A stretch of DNA of 64,000 bases from contig JAPPNY010000198.1 of assembly GCA_028818385.1 (NCBI GenBank), forward strand, positions 1 through 64,000. The letters run 5' to 3'. A model generated the notes under the pieces. It was not told the origin of the DNA. It was given only the letters and a program-made list of their open reading frames with translations, and did no database searches. The stretch is from Spirochaetaceae bacterium. GTDB taxonomy: Bacteria; Spirochaetota; Spirochaetia; SZUA-6; Bin103. Of the stretch, positions 35,894 to 46,689 are shown piece by piece. Position numbers and translations under genes: made by a program. Every line of letters begins with the position of its first letter. Within the stretch, counting starts at the first letter, position 1.

Positions 35894-35947
35894 TCTTGTC
35901 CGTCGAATCGGCCTTGTCCGTCGAATCGGCCCTGTCCGCCGAATCAG
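35894..35947. repeat. 3 x 18 bp tandem repeat between rpsM and rpsK
   Basis: Three head-to-tail copies of a CCTTGTCCGTCGAATCGG-like unit (the third with three changes), followed by a partial fourth that runs into rpsM. It fills most of an otherwise unusual 91-bp spacer. Confidence 0.85.
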
Positions 35948-35955
35948 CCCTGTCG

Positions 35956-36336
35956 TCACTTGGCGGTGGGCGCTTTCTTCTTGCCCGCGACCGTCTTCTT
36001 GCTGCCCTTGCGCCCGCGCGCGTTGGTTCGCGTACGCTGTCCGCGCACCGGCAGTCCGCGCCGGTGGCGTATGCCCCGATAACAGCCGATGTCCATCAGC
36101 CGCTTGATGTTGAGCGACGCCTCGGTGCGCAACGACCCTTCGACCACGTAGTCGCTCTCGATCACGCGCCGCAACTCGTTGACCTCTTCCGGTGCCAGGT
36201 CGTTCAGCATCCGGTCCCGGGCGATCCCGGTCTTGTCACAGATCGCAGCCGCCGAAGGCGCTCCGATTCCAAAGATGTAGGTCAGGCCTACGCTCACGTG
36301 CTTGTTCGGCAGGTCGATCCCCGCGATCCTCGCCAT
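35956..36336 (-). CDS. rpsM: 30S ribosomal protein S13
   Basis: This 126-residue S13 begins [20 protein letters not shown] and ends in a basic Lys/Arg-rich tail that contacts tRNA and S19. It is 4 nt from rpmJ. Confidence 0.98.
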   Translation of the reverse strand: MARIAGIDLPNKHVSVGLTYIFGIGAPSAAAICDKTGIARDRMLNDLAPEEVNELRRVIESDYVVEGSLRTEASLNIKRLMDIGCYRGIRHRRGLPVRGQRTRTNARGRKGSKKTVAGKKKAPTAK

Positions 36337-36340
36337 GTCG

Positions 36341-36454
36341 CTACCCCTGTCGCTGTTTGTGTTTCGGGTTGTCGCAGATGACGCGGACGACGCCGCGACG
36401 CCTGATGACCTTACACTTCGCGCACATCTTCTTCACGCTGGCCCTGACCTTCAT
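36341..36454 (-). CDS. rpmJ: 50S ribosomal protein L36
   Basis: This 37-residue zinc protein has the sequence pattern [20 protein letters not shown] and H ligands. A GAGG site precedes the ATG. It lies 8 nt after secY, in frame with no adk, map or infA between them. Confidence 0.96.
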   Translation of the reverse strand: MKVRASVKKMCAKCKVIRRRGVVRVICDNPKHKQRQG

Positions 36455-36462
36455 GATGACCT

Positions 36463-37779
36463 CTACAGATTGCGGGCCCGTACGCGGCCCTTGCGAACGA
36501 TCCCGTCGTGATGGTGCATCTTCAGATGCCCTTCGATCTGACTCATCGTGTCCAGGTCGACGCCGACCATGATCAACAGCGACGTGCCGCCCATCAGGAA
36601 GGCGACGCTGGATGGAAACCGGAACAACGCCTGGATGATGGACGGAATGATGGCGATGACCGCCAGGAACAGCGCTCCCGGCAAGATGATCCGGTTCAGG
36701 ATCCGCGTCAGGTACTCCGTCATGTTGTCGGAGCTGATGCCGCGGATCGAGCCGCCGTTCTCGCGGATCTGCTTGCTGATCTCGACCGGGTTCAGCGTGA
36801 CCTGCGTGTAGAAGTAGGCGAAGAACACGATCAACAGCGCGTAGAACAGCATGTACGGCACGCCGTTCGGCGTCAGCCATGCCGCGAAGCGCGAGAGCCA
36901 CGGCACGCCGCCGCCCAGGTTCTGCGCGATCTGCAGCGGGAAGATCAGGACCGAAGAAGCGAAGATCACCGGGATGACTCCCGAGGGGTTGATCTTGAAC
37001 GGGAGGTAGGCGTTCTGCGCGCCGTAGACCTTGCGGCCGATCACCCGCTTGGCATAGTTGACCGGGATCCTTCGCTGTCCCTGCTGTTCGTAGATGACCA
37101 GCGAGATCACTCCGACGAACGCGCCGAGCACGAGGACGAAGAAGACCGGATTCAAGTCGCCACGCTGCACCTGGTTGATCATGAGGTAGATCGCGTCCGG
37201 GATGCGGGCGACGATTCCGGCGAAGATCAGCAGCGATATGCCGTTGCCGATGCCACGCTGCGTGATCTGCTCCCCCAGCCACATCAGGAAGATCGTGCCG
37301 GCGGTCACGGTGACGGTAGCCAGGATCGTGAACGGGATGCGATCCATGATGATCGCACCGGGGATCTGGCCGGCGAAGGTCGTGACGGTCAAGGACTGAA
37401 TGAGACAAACGCCGACCGTAGCGATCCGGGTGTACCGCTGGATGCGCTTCTTGCCGCCATCCTCCTGGGAGATCTTCTTCAGCTTCGGGAACACCAGGAC
37501 CAGGAGCTGCATCATGATCGACGTGGTGATGTACGGCACGATTCCCAACATGAAGACGGAGAAGTTCGTGAATGCGCCGCCCGAGAAGAAGTCGAAGTAG
37601 TCCGTAATGCCGATGCCGCCCGACTGCTGCGCGGCGTAGAAGTTCTTGACGGTGCTGACATCGATCCCGGGGATCGGCAGGAACGCGCCGATCCGGAATA
37701 TCACAAGGATCATGACCGTGAACAGGATCCGTTCCCGCAGGTCGCGGATCCGAAAGATGTCGAGCAGCGGATTAGCCAT
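36463..37779 (-). CDS. secY: Protein translocase subunit SecY
   Basis: This 438-residue protein has ten membrane helices and forms the Sec channel pore with SecE (62417-62596). Recognisable segments include [20 protein letters not shown] and the YVPFRPGK-like loop equivalents near the C-terminus. Its ATG overlaps the rplO stop (TGATG). The adk-map-infA genes that often follow secY are absent. Confidence 0.98.
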   Translation of the reverse strand: MANPLLDIFRIRDLRERILFTVMILVIFRIGAFLPIPGIDVSTVKNFYAAQQSGGIGITDYFDFFSGGAFTNFSVFMLGIVPYITTSIMMQLLVLVFPKLKKISQEDGGKKRIQRYTRIATVGVCLIQSLTVTTFAGQIPGAIIMDRIPFTILATVTVTAGTIFLMWLGEQITQRGIGNGISLLIFAGIVARIPDAIYLMINQVQRGDLNPVFFVLVLGAFVGVISLVIYEQQGQRRIPVNYAKRVIGRKVYGAQNAYLPFKINPSGVIPVIFASSVLIFPLQIAQNLGGGVPWLSRFAAWLTPNGVPYMLFYALLIVFFAYFYTQVTLNPVEISKQIRENGGSIRGISSDNMTEYLTRILNRIILPGALFLAVIAIIPSIIQALFRFPSSVAFLMGGTSLLIMVGVDLDTMSQIEGHLKMHHHDGIVRKGRVRARNL

Positions 37780-38312
37780 CAGCCCGACTCGTCGCCTGCG
37801 GTTCCATCCGACGCCGGAGCGTCATCGGGCGAAGCATCAGCGGCGGCATCGGTCAGATGGATCGTGCCACCGGCGGCCGTCACCTTCCGGCAAGCGCCGG
37901 AGGACGCGCGATCGATGCGTACGGTGAGCGCACGTTCGAGTTCTCCCGAGCCCAACAGCTTGACCGGCACGCCGGCCGATCCGATCATGCCGGCTTCCAG
38001 GAGCGCCTGCCGGTCGACGGTGGCCCCGTCCGCAAAGCGGTTGAGATCGCGGACATCCAATACCTCGTGGACATTCCGGAACGGGTGATTGCTGAAGCCG
38101 CGGCGCGCGATACGCCGGTACAGCGGCATCTGCCCGCCCTCGAAGGTGGGGCGAACGCCGCTGCCGGCGCGGGCCCGCTGTCCTTTCGTTCCACGTCCCG
38201 AGGTGCCGCCATGCCCGCTCGCCGAGCCGCGGCCGACGACGCGTCGCTTGCGTACGGCGCCGGCCGGCCGGCGGACCCGCGGCGCATCCACGGTGCTGTC
38301 AGGTTCGCTCAT
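37779..38312 (-). CDS. rplO: 50S ribosomal protein L15
   Basis: This 177-residue L15 has the Gly/Arg-rich GRGSASGHGGTSGRGTKGQR segment and the core GGQMPLYRRIARRGF. An acidic Asp/Ala-rich C-terminal tail of about 20 residues extends it beyond the usual length. It overlaps rpmD by 4 nt. Confidence 0.97.
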   Translation of the reverse strand: MSEPDSTVDAPRVRRPAGAVRKRRVVGRGSASGHGGTSGRGTKGQRARAGSGVRPTFEGGQMPLYRRIARRGFSNHPFRNVHEVLDVRDLNRFADGATVDRQALLEAGMIGSAGVPVKLLGSGELERALTVRIDRASSGACRKVTAAGGTIHLTDAAADASPDDAPASDGTAGDESG

Positions 38313-38533
38313 GAGATCTCCTCGATCGCAAGCAGGTAGCGCACCTTGCGGATCATGCCGATGATCGGCGCGGAGGCGGTGTGCTCGGCCGACGAGCCGA
38401 TGCCGCGCAACCCGAGCGCCTCAACCGTGGCCCGATGCCTGGGGCTGCGCCCGATAACGCTCCGGGCGAGCGTCACGCGCACGCGCGCGCCGTCGGTGAG
38501 CCGCAGGGGGCCTTCGGTGCCGATGGCAGCCAC
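38309..38533 (-). CDS. rpmD: 50S ribosomal protein L30
   Basis: This protein of about 74 residues has the L30 core VRVTLARSVIGRSPRHRATV and IIGMIRKVRYLL. Two GTG starts are possible. The one at 38533 overlaps the rpsE stop as TAGTG and is used here; 38542 would add three residues. Both leave a slightly longer N-terminus than usual. Confidence 0.93.
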   Translation of the reverse strand: MAAIGTEGPLRLTDGARVRVTLARSVIGRSPRHRATVEALGLRGIGSSAEHTASAPIIGMIRKVRYLLAIEEIS

Positions 38534-39042
38534 TATCGCCACAGCTCCGAAACGGTCTTGCCACGGCGGGCGGCAACTTCCGAGGCTTCCATGATCTGAC
38601 CCAGGCCCTGAAACACGGCCTTCACCAAGTTCATCGAGTTCTGCGAGCCCAGCGACTTGCTGAGCGCATCGCGCACGCCGGCCGCCTCGAGCACCGCCCT
38701 CACCGGACCGCCGGCAATCACGCCGGTTCCCGGAGCTGCGGGCTTCAGCAGCACCTTCGCCCCCTTGAACACACCGTTGACCTGGTGCGGCAGAGTGCCG
38801 CCCCGCATCGGAACTCTCACCATGTTGCGCCGCGCCCGTTCCGAACCCTTGCGAATGGCGTCGGCCACATAGGCAGCCTTGCCGAACCCGACGCCGACAT
38901 GGCCGTTGCGGTCACCGACCACCATCACCGCAGAAAACGAGAATCTGCGGCCTCCCTTCACTACCTTGGCAATTCGGTTGAGGCGAACGAGTTTCTCGAA
39001 TCCCTCACCCCGGTCGCCGCGTTCCCGGTCTCTGTCGCCCAC
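38533..39042 (-). CDS. rpsE: 30S ribosomal protein S5
   Basis: This 169-residue S5 has the core [19 protein letters not shown] and [19 protein letters not shown]. It acts in decoding accuracy. It starts at GTG with GAGGGG upstream, 17 nt after rplR. Confidence 0.98.
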   Translation of the reverse strand: MGDRDRERGDRGEGFEKLVRLNRIAKVVKGGRRFSFSAVMVVGDRNGHVGVGFGKAAYVADAIRKGSERARRNMVRVPMRGGTLPHQVNGVFKGAKVLLKPAAPGTGVIAGGPVRAVLEAAGVRDALSKSLGSQNSMNLVKAVFQGLGQIMEASEVAARRGKTVSELWR

Positions 39043-39059
39043 CGTTACCCCTCGAAATC

Positions 39060-39413
39060 CTACAATGCGATGCCGGACTTGCGTGCGCCGTCCGCGATCG
39101 CCTTGATCTTGCCGTGATAGGGATAGCCGTTGCGATCAAACACCACACTCCGTATCCCACTCGCGCGCAATCGTTCGCCCGCGAGCTCACCGAGCCGGCC
39201 GAGGTCGGTCACCCGGTTGGGCACATCGACCGCCGCTTCCCGATTCGAAACCGCCACCACGGTACGCTCTGCGTCGTCGTCGATCACCTGAACGTAGGTG
39301 TACCGGTTGCTCTTGAAAACCGTCATCCGCGGCCGCACGGCGGTGCCGCGCACCTTACCACGAATGCTCCGCTTGCGCCGAAGACGACGCACCACCTTGG
39401 CCGGCGCACCCAT
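39060..39413 (-). CDS. rplR: 50S ribosomal protein L18
   Basis: This 117-residue protein has [20 protein letters not shown] and [20 protein letters not shown], the L18 signature that binds 5S rRNA. The ATG overlaps the rplF stop. Confidence 0.97.
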   Translation of the reverse strand: MGAPAKVVRRLRRKRSIRGKVRGTAVRPRMTVFKSNRYTYVQVIDDDAERTVVAVSNREAAVDVPNRVTDLGRLGELAGERLRASGIRSVVFDRNGYPYHGKIKAIADGARKSGIAL

Positions 39414-39961
39414 CAGTCGGCACCTCCCACGGCCGACTTTCCTACCTTGCGGCGCACGTGCTCGTCCGCGTAGCGGATGCCCTTGCCCTTGTACGGTTCC
39501 GGCGGCCGTACCGACCGGACATCCGAGGCGAACTGGCCGACACGCTGTTTGTCGACGCCGGAGATCTGGATACGATTGCCGCCCTCCACCTGAACGGCGA
39601 GGTCGTCCGGAATCTGCAACTGGACCGGCCGCGAGTAGCGGGCGTCGACGACCAGCGTCGTCCCCTGAACCTCCGCACGGTACCCCACCCCGTTGATGAG
39701 AAGCTCCCGCGTGAACCCGGTCGACACCCCGGTCACCATGTTGGCGATCAGGTTGCGGGTCAGACCGTGCACCGCCCGCGAGGACCGTTCATCGTCGGCT
39801 CGGCTGACGGCGACCGTTCCGTCCGCGACATCGACCCGCACGATATCGGGCAACGACGTGCTGAGCGTGCCCTTGGGACCGGCAACGTCCACCTGCCTGT
39901 CATGCACCGCCACTTCGACTCCCGTCGGCACCGGAATCGGCAACACTCCTACGCGTGACAT
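39413..39961 (-). CDS. rplF: 50S ribosomal protein L6
   Basis: This 182-residue L6 begins MSRVGVLPIPVPTGVEV and has the two alpha/beta domains and the PEPYKGKGIRY motif. The ATG at 39961 lies 4 nt after the rpsH stop. A GTG five codons earlier would run into rpsH. Confidence 0.97.
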   Translation of the reverse strand: MSRVGVLPIPVPTGVEVAVHDRQVDVAGPKGTLSTSLPDIVRVDVADGTVAVSRADDERSSRAVHGLTRNLIANMVTGVSTGFTRELLINGVGYRAEVQGTTLVVDARYSRPVQLQIPDDLAVQVEGGNRIQISGVDKQRVGQFASDVRSVRPPEPYKGKGIRYADEHVRRKVGKSAVGGAD

Positions 39962-39965
39962 CCGG

Positions 39966-40364
39966 CTACCACACACTGCAGATCAGCTCGCCGCCGACCT
40001 GTTGCTGAGCGGCCTTGCGGCCGGTGATCACGCCCGACGAGGTGGAGACGATCAGTGTCCCATACCCGTTCAGGATACGAGGCATGGTGCGATAGCTCCG
40101 ATACACCCGGCGCCCCGGCTTCGAGATCCGCTGCATTCCGCGGATGACCGGCCTGCGCTGGTCGTCGTACTTGAGGAACACGCGCACCGGTCCCTGACCG
40201 TCCTGGCCGGCGCGCTTGAAGTTGCGCACGTAGCCCTCGGTCTTCAACGTCTTGACGATCTCCAACTTGAACTTCGAGGGCACGATATCCACGCTCTCGT
40301 GGCCGGCCATGCCCGCGTTGCGGATCTTGGCCAGCATGTCCGCTACCGGATCGGTCACACCCAC
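39966..40364 (-). CDS. rpsH: 30S ribosomal protein S8
   Basis: This 132-residue S8 has [14 protein letters not shown] at the N-terminus and [20 protein letters not shown] near the C-terminus. GTG start, 4 nt after rpsN; a second in-frame GTG two codons later is also possible. S8 organises the 16S central domain and can regulate the spc operon. Confidence 0.97.
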   Translation of the reverse strand: MGVTDPVADMLAKIRNAGMAGHESVDIVPSKFKLEIVKTLKTEGYVRNFKRAGQDGQGPVRVFLKYDDQRRPVIRGMQRISKPGRRVYRSYRTMPRILNGYGTLIVSTSSGVITGRKAAQQQVGGELICSVW

Positions 40365-40368
40365 GGGG

Positions 40369-40554
40369 CTACCAGCTCGACTTCGTCACGCCGGGTATCA
40401 GTCCCCGGCTGGCGAGATCTCTGAAGCAGATCCGACACATCTCGAAACGACGCAGATATCCCCGTGGCCGCCCGCAGCAGCGGCACCGGTTGACCTTGCG
40501 TGTCGAGAACTTGGGTTTGCGCTGCGCGCGCACGATCAGTGCCTTGCGTGCCAC
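40369..40554 (-). CDS. rpsN: 30S ribosomal protein S14, zinc type
   Basis: This short 61-residue S14 has two CxxC pairs (RCRCCGR and MCRICF), so it is the zinc-binding form. It starts at GTG after a GGAGG site that lies within a preceding 21-codon open frame. Confidence 0.97.
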   Translation of the reverse strand: MARKALIVRAQRKPKFSTRKVNRCRCCGRPRGYLRRFEMCRICFRDLASRGLIPGVTKSSW

Positions 40555-40620
40555 CTATACCTCCATCGTCCATGCGCGGGCCCGGACTCCGTCCTGCCCG
40601 CCCGTCGCGGTCCGTACCAT
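40555..40620 (-). CDS. 21-codon leader-type open frame before rpsN
   Basis: An ATG at 40620, preceded by AGAGGATCAGG, opens a 21-codon frame ([20 protein letters not shown] and one more residue). Its TAG stop touches the rpsN GTG directly. It fills most of the 95-bp rplE-rpsN spacer, unusual in this compact operon. It may be a translated leader that couples rpsN, or chance. Confidence 0.35.
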   Translation of the reverse strand: MVRTATGGQDGVRARAWTMEV

Positions 40621-40649
40621 CCTGATCCTCTTCACCGCCGTGCAGTCCG

Positions 40650-41255
40650 TCACTCGCTGCGGAACGGCATTCCCAATCCGGCGAGAAGACTGCGGCCCTC
40701 CCGGTCGGTATGCGCCGAGGTAACGATGGTGACGTTGAGTCCATGAATCGAGTCGATGCGATCGTAGTCGATCTCGGAAAAGATGATCTGTTCATCGACG
40801 CCCACCGAGTAGTTGCCTCTTCCGTCGAATGAGTTGGGGGACAGACCACGGAAGTCCTTGATGCGGGGCACGGCCACGTTCACGAAACGATCGAGGAACT
40901 CCAGCATGCGATCGCCGCGAAGGGTCACCATCGCGCCGATCTCCATTCCGGCCCGAATCTTGAACGCTGCGATCGAGCGCCGCGCGCGCGTGGTCACCGC
41001 CCGCTGGCCGGCGATCAGCGTGAGCTCGTTGACCGCGGTGTCGAGGAGCTGGCGATTGGTGGGAGCCATGCCGACGCCCATGCTCAGCAGGATCTTGGTC
41101 AGCCTGGGGACCTGCATGGCGCTGTCGTAGCTGAACTCCTCGATCAGCGCCGGCGCAACCGTGTCCCGGTACAGGGCGCGCAGACGCGGCACGTACCCGC
41201 CTCTGGCGTCGCCGTTCCCGCTTGCCGTGCCATTGCCGGCTTTGTTCTTGCTCAC
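40650..41255 (-). CDS. rplE: 50S ribosomal protein L5
   Basis: This 201-residue L5 has [40 protein letters not shown] and the C-terminal [13 protein letters not shown]. It binds 5S rRNA. A Gly/Ala/Asn-rich N-terminal extension of about 20 residues is present. GTG overlaps the rplX stop (GTGA). Confidence 0.97.
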   Translation of the reverse strand: MSKNKAGNGTASGNGDARGGYVPRLRALYRDTVAPALIEEFSYDSAMQVPRLTKILLSMGVGMAPTNRQLLDTAVNELTLIAGQRAVTTRARRSIAAFKIRAGMEIGAMVTLRGDRMLEFLDRFVNVAVPRIKDFRGLSPNSFDGRGNYSVGVDEQIIFSEIDYDRIDSIHGLNVTIVTSAHTDREGRSLLAGLGMPFRSE

Positions 41256-41620
41256 AGCTCCTGCCCCGTACGCGCGGCGACGCGGCGAGTGCCCTCACCG
41301 CTGCTGCCCCCGCCGGAGGCACCGGCACCACCGGTCTCATACCGGATCCTCGAGCGTCCCTCCGGCGTGCTCAGCATCACGTTCGACAGGTGGATAGGCG
41401 CCTCGATCTCGGAGATGCCTCCCTGCTGGCGCTGCTGAGTGGGTCGTATCGCCTTCTTCACCAGGTTGAGCCCCTCCACGACCACTTGCTGCCGATCGAT
41501 GTCGATGCGCAACACGCGGCCGGTCTTGCCCCGCTCCCTGCCGGCGATCACCACCACCTGGTCATCACGGCGCAGTCGTACCCGCACCTGCGCGCGGCCG
41601 ACTCCACGCTTGCGCGCCAT
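41252..41620 (-). CDS. rplX: 50S ribosomal protein L24
   Basis: This 122-residue L24 has the KOW motif [19 protein letters not shown] and HLSNVML. It is an assembly initiator of the 50S subunit. A Gly/Ser-rich C-terminal tail is added. Confidence 0.96.
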   Translation of the reverse strand: MARKRGVGRAQVRVRLRRDDQVVVIAGRERGKTGRVLRIDIDRQQVVVEGLNLVKKAIRPTQQRQQGGISEIEAPIHLSNVMLSTPEGRSRIRYETGGAGASGGGSSGEGTRRVAARTGQEL

Positions 41621-41621
41621 G

Positions 41622-41990
41622 TTACAGCACCTCCGGTGCCAGGGAGACGATCTTCATGTAGTCACGATCGCGCAATTCCCGCGCGACCGGACCGAAGATA
41701 CGCTTTCCGGACGGATTGCCGGCCTCGTCGATCAGGACGCAGGCGTTGTCGTCGAAGCGGATGTATGAGCCGTCGACTCGGCGCGTCTCCTTCCGCGTCC
41801 TCACGATCACCGCCCGCACTACCGTGCCCTTGCGTACCGTGGCGGACGGTATCGCGGTCTTGACCGTCACCACGATCCGATCGCCGACCCCGGCGCTTAC
41901 GTGGCGCGTGCCGCCGAGTACCTTGATGCACTGCACGCGCTTGGCGCCCGAGTTGTCCGCGACGTTGAGATAGCTCATCGCCTGTACCAT
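41622..41990 (-). CDS. rplN: 50S ribosomal protein L14
   Basis: This 122-residue L14 begins [20 protein letters not shown] and has [10 protein letters not shown] and GPVARELR. It bridges to 16S rRNA. The ATG overlaps the rpsQ stop; longer in-frame starts would lie inside rpsQ. Confidence 0.98.
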   Translation of the reverse strand: MVQAMSYLNVADNSGAKRVQCIKVLGGTRHVSAGVGDRIVVTVKTAIPSATVRKGTVVRAVIVRTRKETRRVDGSYIRFDDNACVLIDEAGNPSGKRIFGPVARELRDRDYMKIVSLAPEVL

Positions 41991-42247
41991 CAGCTGCTCC
42001 GTTCCAAGATCTCCAGCAGCCGCCACCGCTTGTCGCGACTCAGCGGCCGCGATTCCACGACCCGGACGCGGTCGCCGATGCGGCAGGCGTTGTCCGCATC
42101 GTGCGCTTTCACGCGCTTGGACCTGCGGATGTATTTCTCGTACATCGGATGGCGCTTCTGGGAACTGACCAGGACCACGATCGTCTTGTCCATGCGATCC
42201 GAGACTACCGTTCCTGCCAGTACGCGAAGACGTTCCGTGCTACTCAT
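41990..42247 (-). CDS. rpsQ: 30S ribosomal protein S17
   Basis: This 85-residue S17 has [18 protein letters not shown] and [20 protein letters not shown]. The ATG at 42247 has GGAACGGA upstream and follows rpmC by 10 nt; an earlier start would overlap rpmC. Confidence 0.96.
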   Translation of the reverse strand: MSSTERLRVLAGTVVSDRMDKTIVVLVSSQKRHPMYEKYIRRSKRVKAHDADNACRIGDRVRVVESRPLSRDKRWRLLEILERSS

Positions 42248-42257
42248 TCCGTTCCAT

Positions 42258-42458
42258 TCATCGCTGTCGAATCCCCAGCTCGTACTCATTGATTATGGTC
42301 TTGGCGCGAGCCAGCCTTCGGCGCAGCACGCGGACACTGACCGGATTGTCCAGGTGGCCGACCACCGCGTCGAACCGTGCCTTGCGGTACTCCGACACCA
42401 GCTCGTCATGCTTGAGCAGCAGCTCCGGGTAGGCGAGCTCACCATACTGTTCCTTCAC
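42258..42458 (-). CDS. rpmC: 50S ribosomal protein L29
   Basis: This 66-residue, mostly helical protein has LLLKHDELVSEYRKARFDAV and VRVLRRRLARAKTIINEYEL. It lies at the tunnel exit, where nascent-chain factors dock. Confidence 0.95.
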   Translation of the reverse strand: MKEQYGELAYPELLLKHDELVSEYRKARFDAVVGHLDNPVSVRVLRRRLARAKTIINEYELGIRQR

Positions 42459-42464
42459 GCCACC

Positions 42465-42492
42465 GTCCTCATGCCAACACTGTCCTCATGCC
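42465..42492. repeat. 17-bp-period direct repeat between rplP and rpmC
   Basis: GTCCTCATGCC occurs at 42465-42475 and again at 42482-42492. The repeat period is 17 bp. It spans the spacer and the very 3' end of rplP. Confidence 0.6.
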
Positions 42493-42917
42493 TGTGGTGC
42501 GAACACGCTGCCGCGCGCACAGATCGTCGTCTTGATCGGCAGCTTGCTGCCGGCCAGCGTGAGCGCTTCCCGCGCCAGATCGGTCTCCACGCCGGCGAGC
42601 TCGAACATGACCGTACCGCGTCTGACCGGAGCGACGTGGTACTCCACGTTGCCCTTGCCCTTCCCCATGCGCGTTTCGGCAGGTTTCATGGTGTAAGGCA
42701 TGTCGGGAAAGATCCGTATCCATACCTTGCCACCCCGTTTCACGTGCCGGGTCATGGCCACCCGAGCGGCCTCGATCTGCCGGTTGGTGATCCACTTGTG
42801 TTCGAGCGCGATCAGACCGAAATCACCGAACGCCAATTCCTGCTGGCGCTCCCCGCCGCGCCGTAGCGGCCCGCCGCGCTGGCGCTTGCGAAACTTCTCC
42901 CGCTTTGGAGCCAGCAT
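42486..42917 (-). CDS. rplP: 50S ribosomal protein L16
   Basis: This 143-residue L16 begins [16 protein letters not shown] and has [20 protein letters not shown] and [13 protein letters not shown]. It helps tRNA placement at the peptidyl-transferase centre. Confidence 0.98.
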   Translation of the reverse strand: MLAPKREKFRKRQRGGPLRRGGERQQELAFGDFGLIALEHKWITNRQIEAARVAMTRHVKRGGKVWIRIFPDMPYTMKPAETRMGKGKGNVEYHVAPVRRGTVMFELAGVETDLAREALTLAGSKLPIKTTICARGSVFAPQA

Positions 42918-42920
42918 CGG

Positions 42921-43619
42921 TTACGCTGCCTCCTCACGGCCGCGCTGCCGCTTCAGGAGCAGCCCCGCGTCGTCCTTCTTGTCGCGGCCAAACACCTCGC
43001 CGTGAAAGACCCATACCTTGATGCCCAGCGTTCCGACCGTGGTGATAGCCACGGAGAATCCGTACTCGATGTCGGCGCGGAACGTGTGCAACGGGATGCG
43101 TCCCTCCTTGTACTGCTGGACGCGCGACATCTCCGCGCCGTTCAACCGTCCGCCGGCCCGGATCTTGATGCCCTGTACGCCGACGCGCATCGCGTTGTTG
43201 ATCGCCATCTTCATGACCCGCCGGAACGACGCCCGCCCTCGCAACTGGCGCGCGATGTTCATCGCGATCAACTGGGCGTTGGTCTCGGGCCGCTGGATCT
43301 CCTTGATCTTGATCTGGATCTTCTTGCCGACCTGGCGCTGCAGCTTGGAACCCAGCCGCTCGATGTTCTGCCCCTTGGCTCCGATCACGACGCCGGGGCG
43401 GCCGGTGTGGATGATCAGTGCGATGCGCTGAGGATGGCGGATGATCTCCACCTGGGCGATGTCCGCGCCGCGCGTCTCCGGAGCGGTGTCGATCGTCTTG
43501 CGCAACGACAGATCCTCGTGAAGCGTCGCCGCGTATTCGCGCGGGTCCACGTACCACTTGCTGCGCCATGACTGGTTGATCCCCATGCGCAGCCCGGTCG
43601 GATTGACCTTCTGTCCCAT
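42921..43619 (-). CDS. rpsC: 30S ribosomal protein S3
   Basis: This 232-residue S3 has a KH domain (RIALIIHTGRPGVVIGAKGQ) and the C-terminal domain ending GIKVWVFHGEVFGRD. It lines the mRNA entry path. It starts 1 nt after rplV and leads rplP by 3 nt. Confidence 0.98.
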   Translation of the reverse strand: MGQKVNPTGLRMGINQSWRSKWYVDPREYAATLHEDLSLRKTIDTAPETRGADIAQVEIIRHPQRIALIIHTGRPGVVIGAKGQNIERLGSKLQRQVGKKIQIKIKEIQRPETNAQLIAMNIARQLRGRASFRRVMKMAINNAMRVGVQGIKIRAGGRLNGAEMSRVQQYKEGRIPLHTFRADIEYGFSVAITTVGTLGIKVWVFHGEVFGRDKKDDAGLLLKRQRGREEAA

Positions 43620-43620
43620 A

Positions 43621-43974
43621 CTAGCTCATCTCCTCCACCGCTACCGAGATATGGCAGAGGCGGCTCACCTGGCGATCTGCTCGGCCGCGCCCGCGCACCC
43701 AGATGCGCTTCAGGCGCGGACCGTCGAGCACCTGCAGCTCGCGGACGTACAGCGTCTCCTCGTCGAGATCCTCATTTTGAAACAGTGCGTTGTCGCCGGC
43801 CGACTTGATCGTCTTGCGCAGGAGCGCGGCGCCCTTGTGCGGCATCGTCTCCAGTAGCGCGAGCGCCTCGGCATAGGGCTGGCGACGAACCAGATCGGCG
43901 AGGGGGCGCACCTTGCTCGGCGAAATACGCAGGAACTTGCTGTGGGCCGTGTAGCCCTGCTTGCCCCTGACCAT
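43621..43974 (-). CDS. rplV: 50S ribosomal protein L22
   Basis: This 117-residue L22 has TAHSKFLRISPSKVRPLADL and RGRADRQVSRLCHISVAV. The ATG overlaps the rpsS stop (TGATG). L22 has a loop in the exit tunnel. Confidence 0.97.
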   Translation of the reverse strand: MVRGKQGYTAHSKFLRISPSKVRPLADLVRRQPYAEALALLETMPHKGAALLRKTIKSAGDNALFQNEDLDEETLYVRELQVLDGPRLKRIWVRGRGRADRQVSRLCHISVAVEEMS

Positions 43975-44255
43975 CAGCGCCGCACCGCCTTGCGATCCGA
44001 CCCCGCGTGCCCTCGAAATACCCGCGTCGGAGCGAACTCGCCGAGCTTGTGCCCCACCAGGTTCTCCGTGATGTAGACCGGAATCCAATTCTTGCCGTTG
44101 TAGACCGAGATGGTCATCCCGACCATCTGTGGGATGATCGTCGAGCAGCGCGAATACGTCTTGACCATCTGCTTGCCGGAGGACTTGGAGGCCTCGATCA
44201 CCCGCTTGAACAGACCCGGCGACACGAACGGCCCTTTCTTGATCGATCGTGACAT
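43974..44255 (-). CDS. rpsS: 30S ribosomal protein S19
   Basis: This 93-residue S19 begins [19 protein letters not shown] and has [20 protein letters not shown] and the C-terminal [10 protein letters not shown]. It works in the 30S head with S13. Confidence 0.98.
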   Translation of the reverse strand: MSRSIKKGPFVSPGLFKRVIEASKSSGKQMVKTYSRCSTIIPQMVGMTISVYNGKNWIPVYITENLVGHKLGEFAPTRVFRGHAGSDRKAVRR

Positions 44256-44293
44256 AACCTACCTCGTCATCCTTCCGGTCTCGCGCGTGGTCA

Positions 44294-45111
<818 letters not shown>

Positions 45112-45112
<1 letters not shown>

Positions 45113-45393
45113 CAGACGCCCTCGAAGATTTCGATGGTCTGGTCACCGGACAGGGTCACGATCGCCTTCTTCCATGAGGCTGTGTAACCGCGCCGGTAGC
45201 GAACCCGCTTCGGCTTGCGGGGGACATTGATGATGTTGCAGCGAACCGGCTTGACGTCGAACAGCCGCCGCACCTCCGCGAGCACCTGCTGCTTGGAGGC
45301 GCGCGGATCAACGCGGAAGCTGTACTTGCCCGCCTCGCGCAAGGAGTTGGATTTCTCGGTCACCAGCGGCTCGAGGATAATTTCACCCGCCAT
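45112..45393 (-). CDS. rplW: 50S ribosomal protein L23
   Basis: This 93-residue L23 has [37 protein letters not shown] and [21 protein letters not shown]23 docks trigger factor and SRP at the exit tunnel. It overlaps the end of rplD by 11 nt. Confidence 0.97.
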
Positions 45394-46033
45394 CGTCGGC
45401 CTCCAGATCTGCGCCGCCGTATCCGGCGTTCAATCGCGCCACGGCTTCGCGCTGCAGCAGCACCCGGTCTCCGTACAGCAGTTCGTGCACCCGGAGCCGT
45501 TGGCTGGAAAGAATGCGCAAGGAAGACAGATTGCGTCCCGCGCGTCGCGTCATCGGGTCGTCGGCGCCCAACACCAACACGGTCTTCAGTCCCGGCGACA
45601 GGGCATCGATCGTCGCCGCGAGCTCACGGGTGCGGCCCGAAGCGGACTGCACGCCGTCGACCACCATCAGCTGGTTCCCCCGGCATTTGGAGGTGAGCAC
45701 CGATCGTATGGCCAGTCGCTTCACCTTGCGCGGTATCCGATACCGGAAGTCGCGCGGCTGTGGGCCAAAGGTAATGCCGCCGCCGACCCACAGCGGTGAT
45801 CGCCTCGATCCCGCGCGTGCCCGCCCCGTACCCTTCTGCCGGTGGGGCTTGCGGCCACCACCGCGCACCTGGCCGCGGCGCTTGGTCGCCGCCGTGCCGA
45901 CGCGCTGATTGGCAAGCTCATTGCGCAGCGCCGCATGGATGGCCCCGTCCGAGACCTCGATGTCGAAGACCCGGTCGTCCAACTCGATCTCTCCGGAAGG
46001 ATTGCCGTCCGGGCCCAAAACCGGAACCTTCAC
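45383..46033 (-). CDS. rplD: 50S ribosomal protein L4
   Basis: This 216-residue L4 has the tunnel-loop motif [20 protein letters not shown] and [12 protein letters not shown]. Start: the GTG at 46033, which overlaps the rplC stop as GTGA. In E. coli, L4 also represses its own operon. Confidence 0.96.
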   Translation of the reverse strand: MKVPVLGPDGNPSGEIELDDRVFDIEVSDGAIHAALRNELANQRVGTAATKRRGQVRGGGRKPHRQKGTGRARAGSRRSPLWVGGGITFGPQPRDFRYRIPRKVKRLAIRSVLTSKCRGNQLMVVDGVQSASGRTRELAATIDALSPGLKTVLVLGADDPMTRRAGRNLSSLRILSSQRLRVHELLYGDRVLLQREAVARLNAGYGGADLEADDGG

Positions 46034-46677
46034 TCCGCACTCCCGTTCCGGCCGCCCTGCTTCTTCTTCGCGCTCGCCACCAACACATGCCCGCCGCGGC
46101 GGCCGGGAATCGGTCCGGCGATCATCAGCAGCCGCCGCTCCTGGTCGATGCGCAGCAGCTCGAGGTTCTGCACCGTGGCACGCCGGCCACCCATGCGCCC
46201 CGCCATGCGTGTGCCCTTCAGCACCCGCGACGGCCACGCCGACTGCCCGGTGGACCCGCCGGCGCGATGGAACTTGGAGCCGTGCGTCGCACGGCCGCCC
46301 CGAAACCCGTGACGCTTGATCACGCCCTGAAAACCCTTCCCGAGCGACACGCCCTGGACGTCCACAAAGCGCCGGTCGGAAAAGATGGACAGGTCCAGCG
46401 GCTTCCCGACCTCGAACTCCCCGTCGAAGCCGCGCAACTCCATGATGCGTCGCGTCGGATCGATGCCCTCCGGGAACTGACCGGCAAACGGCTTCGTCAA
46501 CCGCCGCTTGCGAGCCGTCCCCCAGCCCAGCACCACGGCGTCATACCCGTCGCCTGCGGCAACGCGCGTGCCGATCACGACGTTGGGTTCGACCCGCACC
46601 AGCGTCACCGGGCGCGCCGCGCCCGCATCGTCGAATACCTGCGTCATTCCCACCTTGACGCCAACTACCGCTACCAC
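46030..46677 (-). CDS. rplC: 50S ribosomal protein L3
   Basis: This 215-residue L3 begins MVAVVGVKVGMTQVFDDAG and has HGSKFHRAGGSTGQSAWPSR and MAGRMGGRRATVQNLELLRI. GTG start, with AGGGAG in the end of rpsJ. Confidence 0.97.
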   Translation of the reverse strand: MVAVVGVKVGMTQVFDDAGAARPVTLVRVEPNVVIGTRVAAGDGYDAVVLGWGTARKRRLTKPFAGQFPEGIDPTRRIMELRGFDGEFEVGKPLDLSIFSDRRFVDVQGVSLGKGFQGVIKRHGFRGGRATHGSKFHRAGGSTGQSAWPSRVLKGTRMAGRMGGRRATVQNLELLRIDQERRLLMIAGPIPGRRGGHVLVASAKKKQGGRNGSAE

Positions 46678-46689
46678 GCCGCACGCTCC

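Noticed and set aside
35894..35947. Possible CRISPR-like repeat
   Set aside because: Units are directly adjacent with no spacers and only three copies, so this is a tandem repeat.
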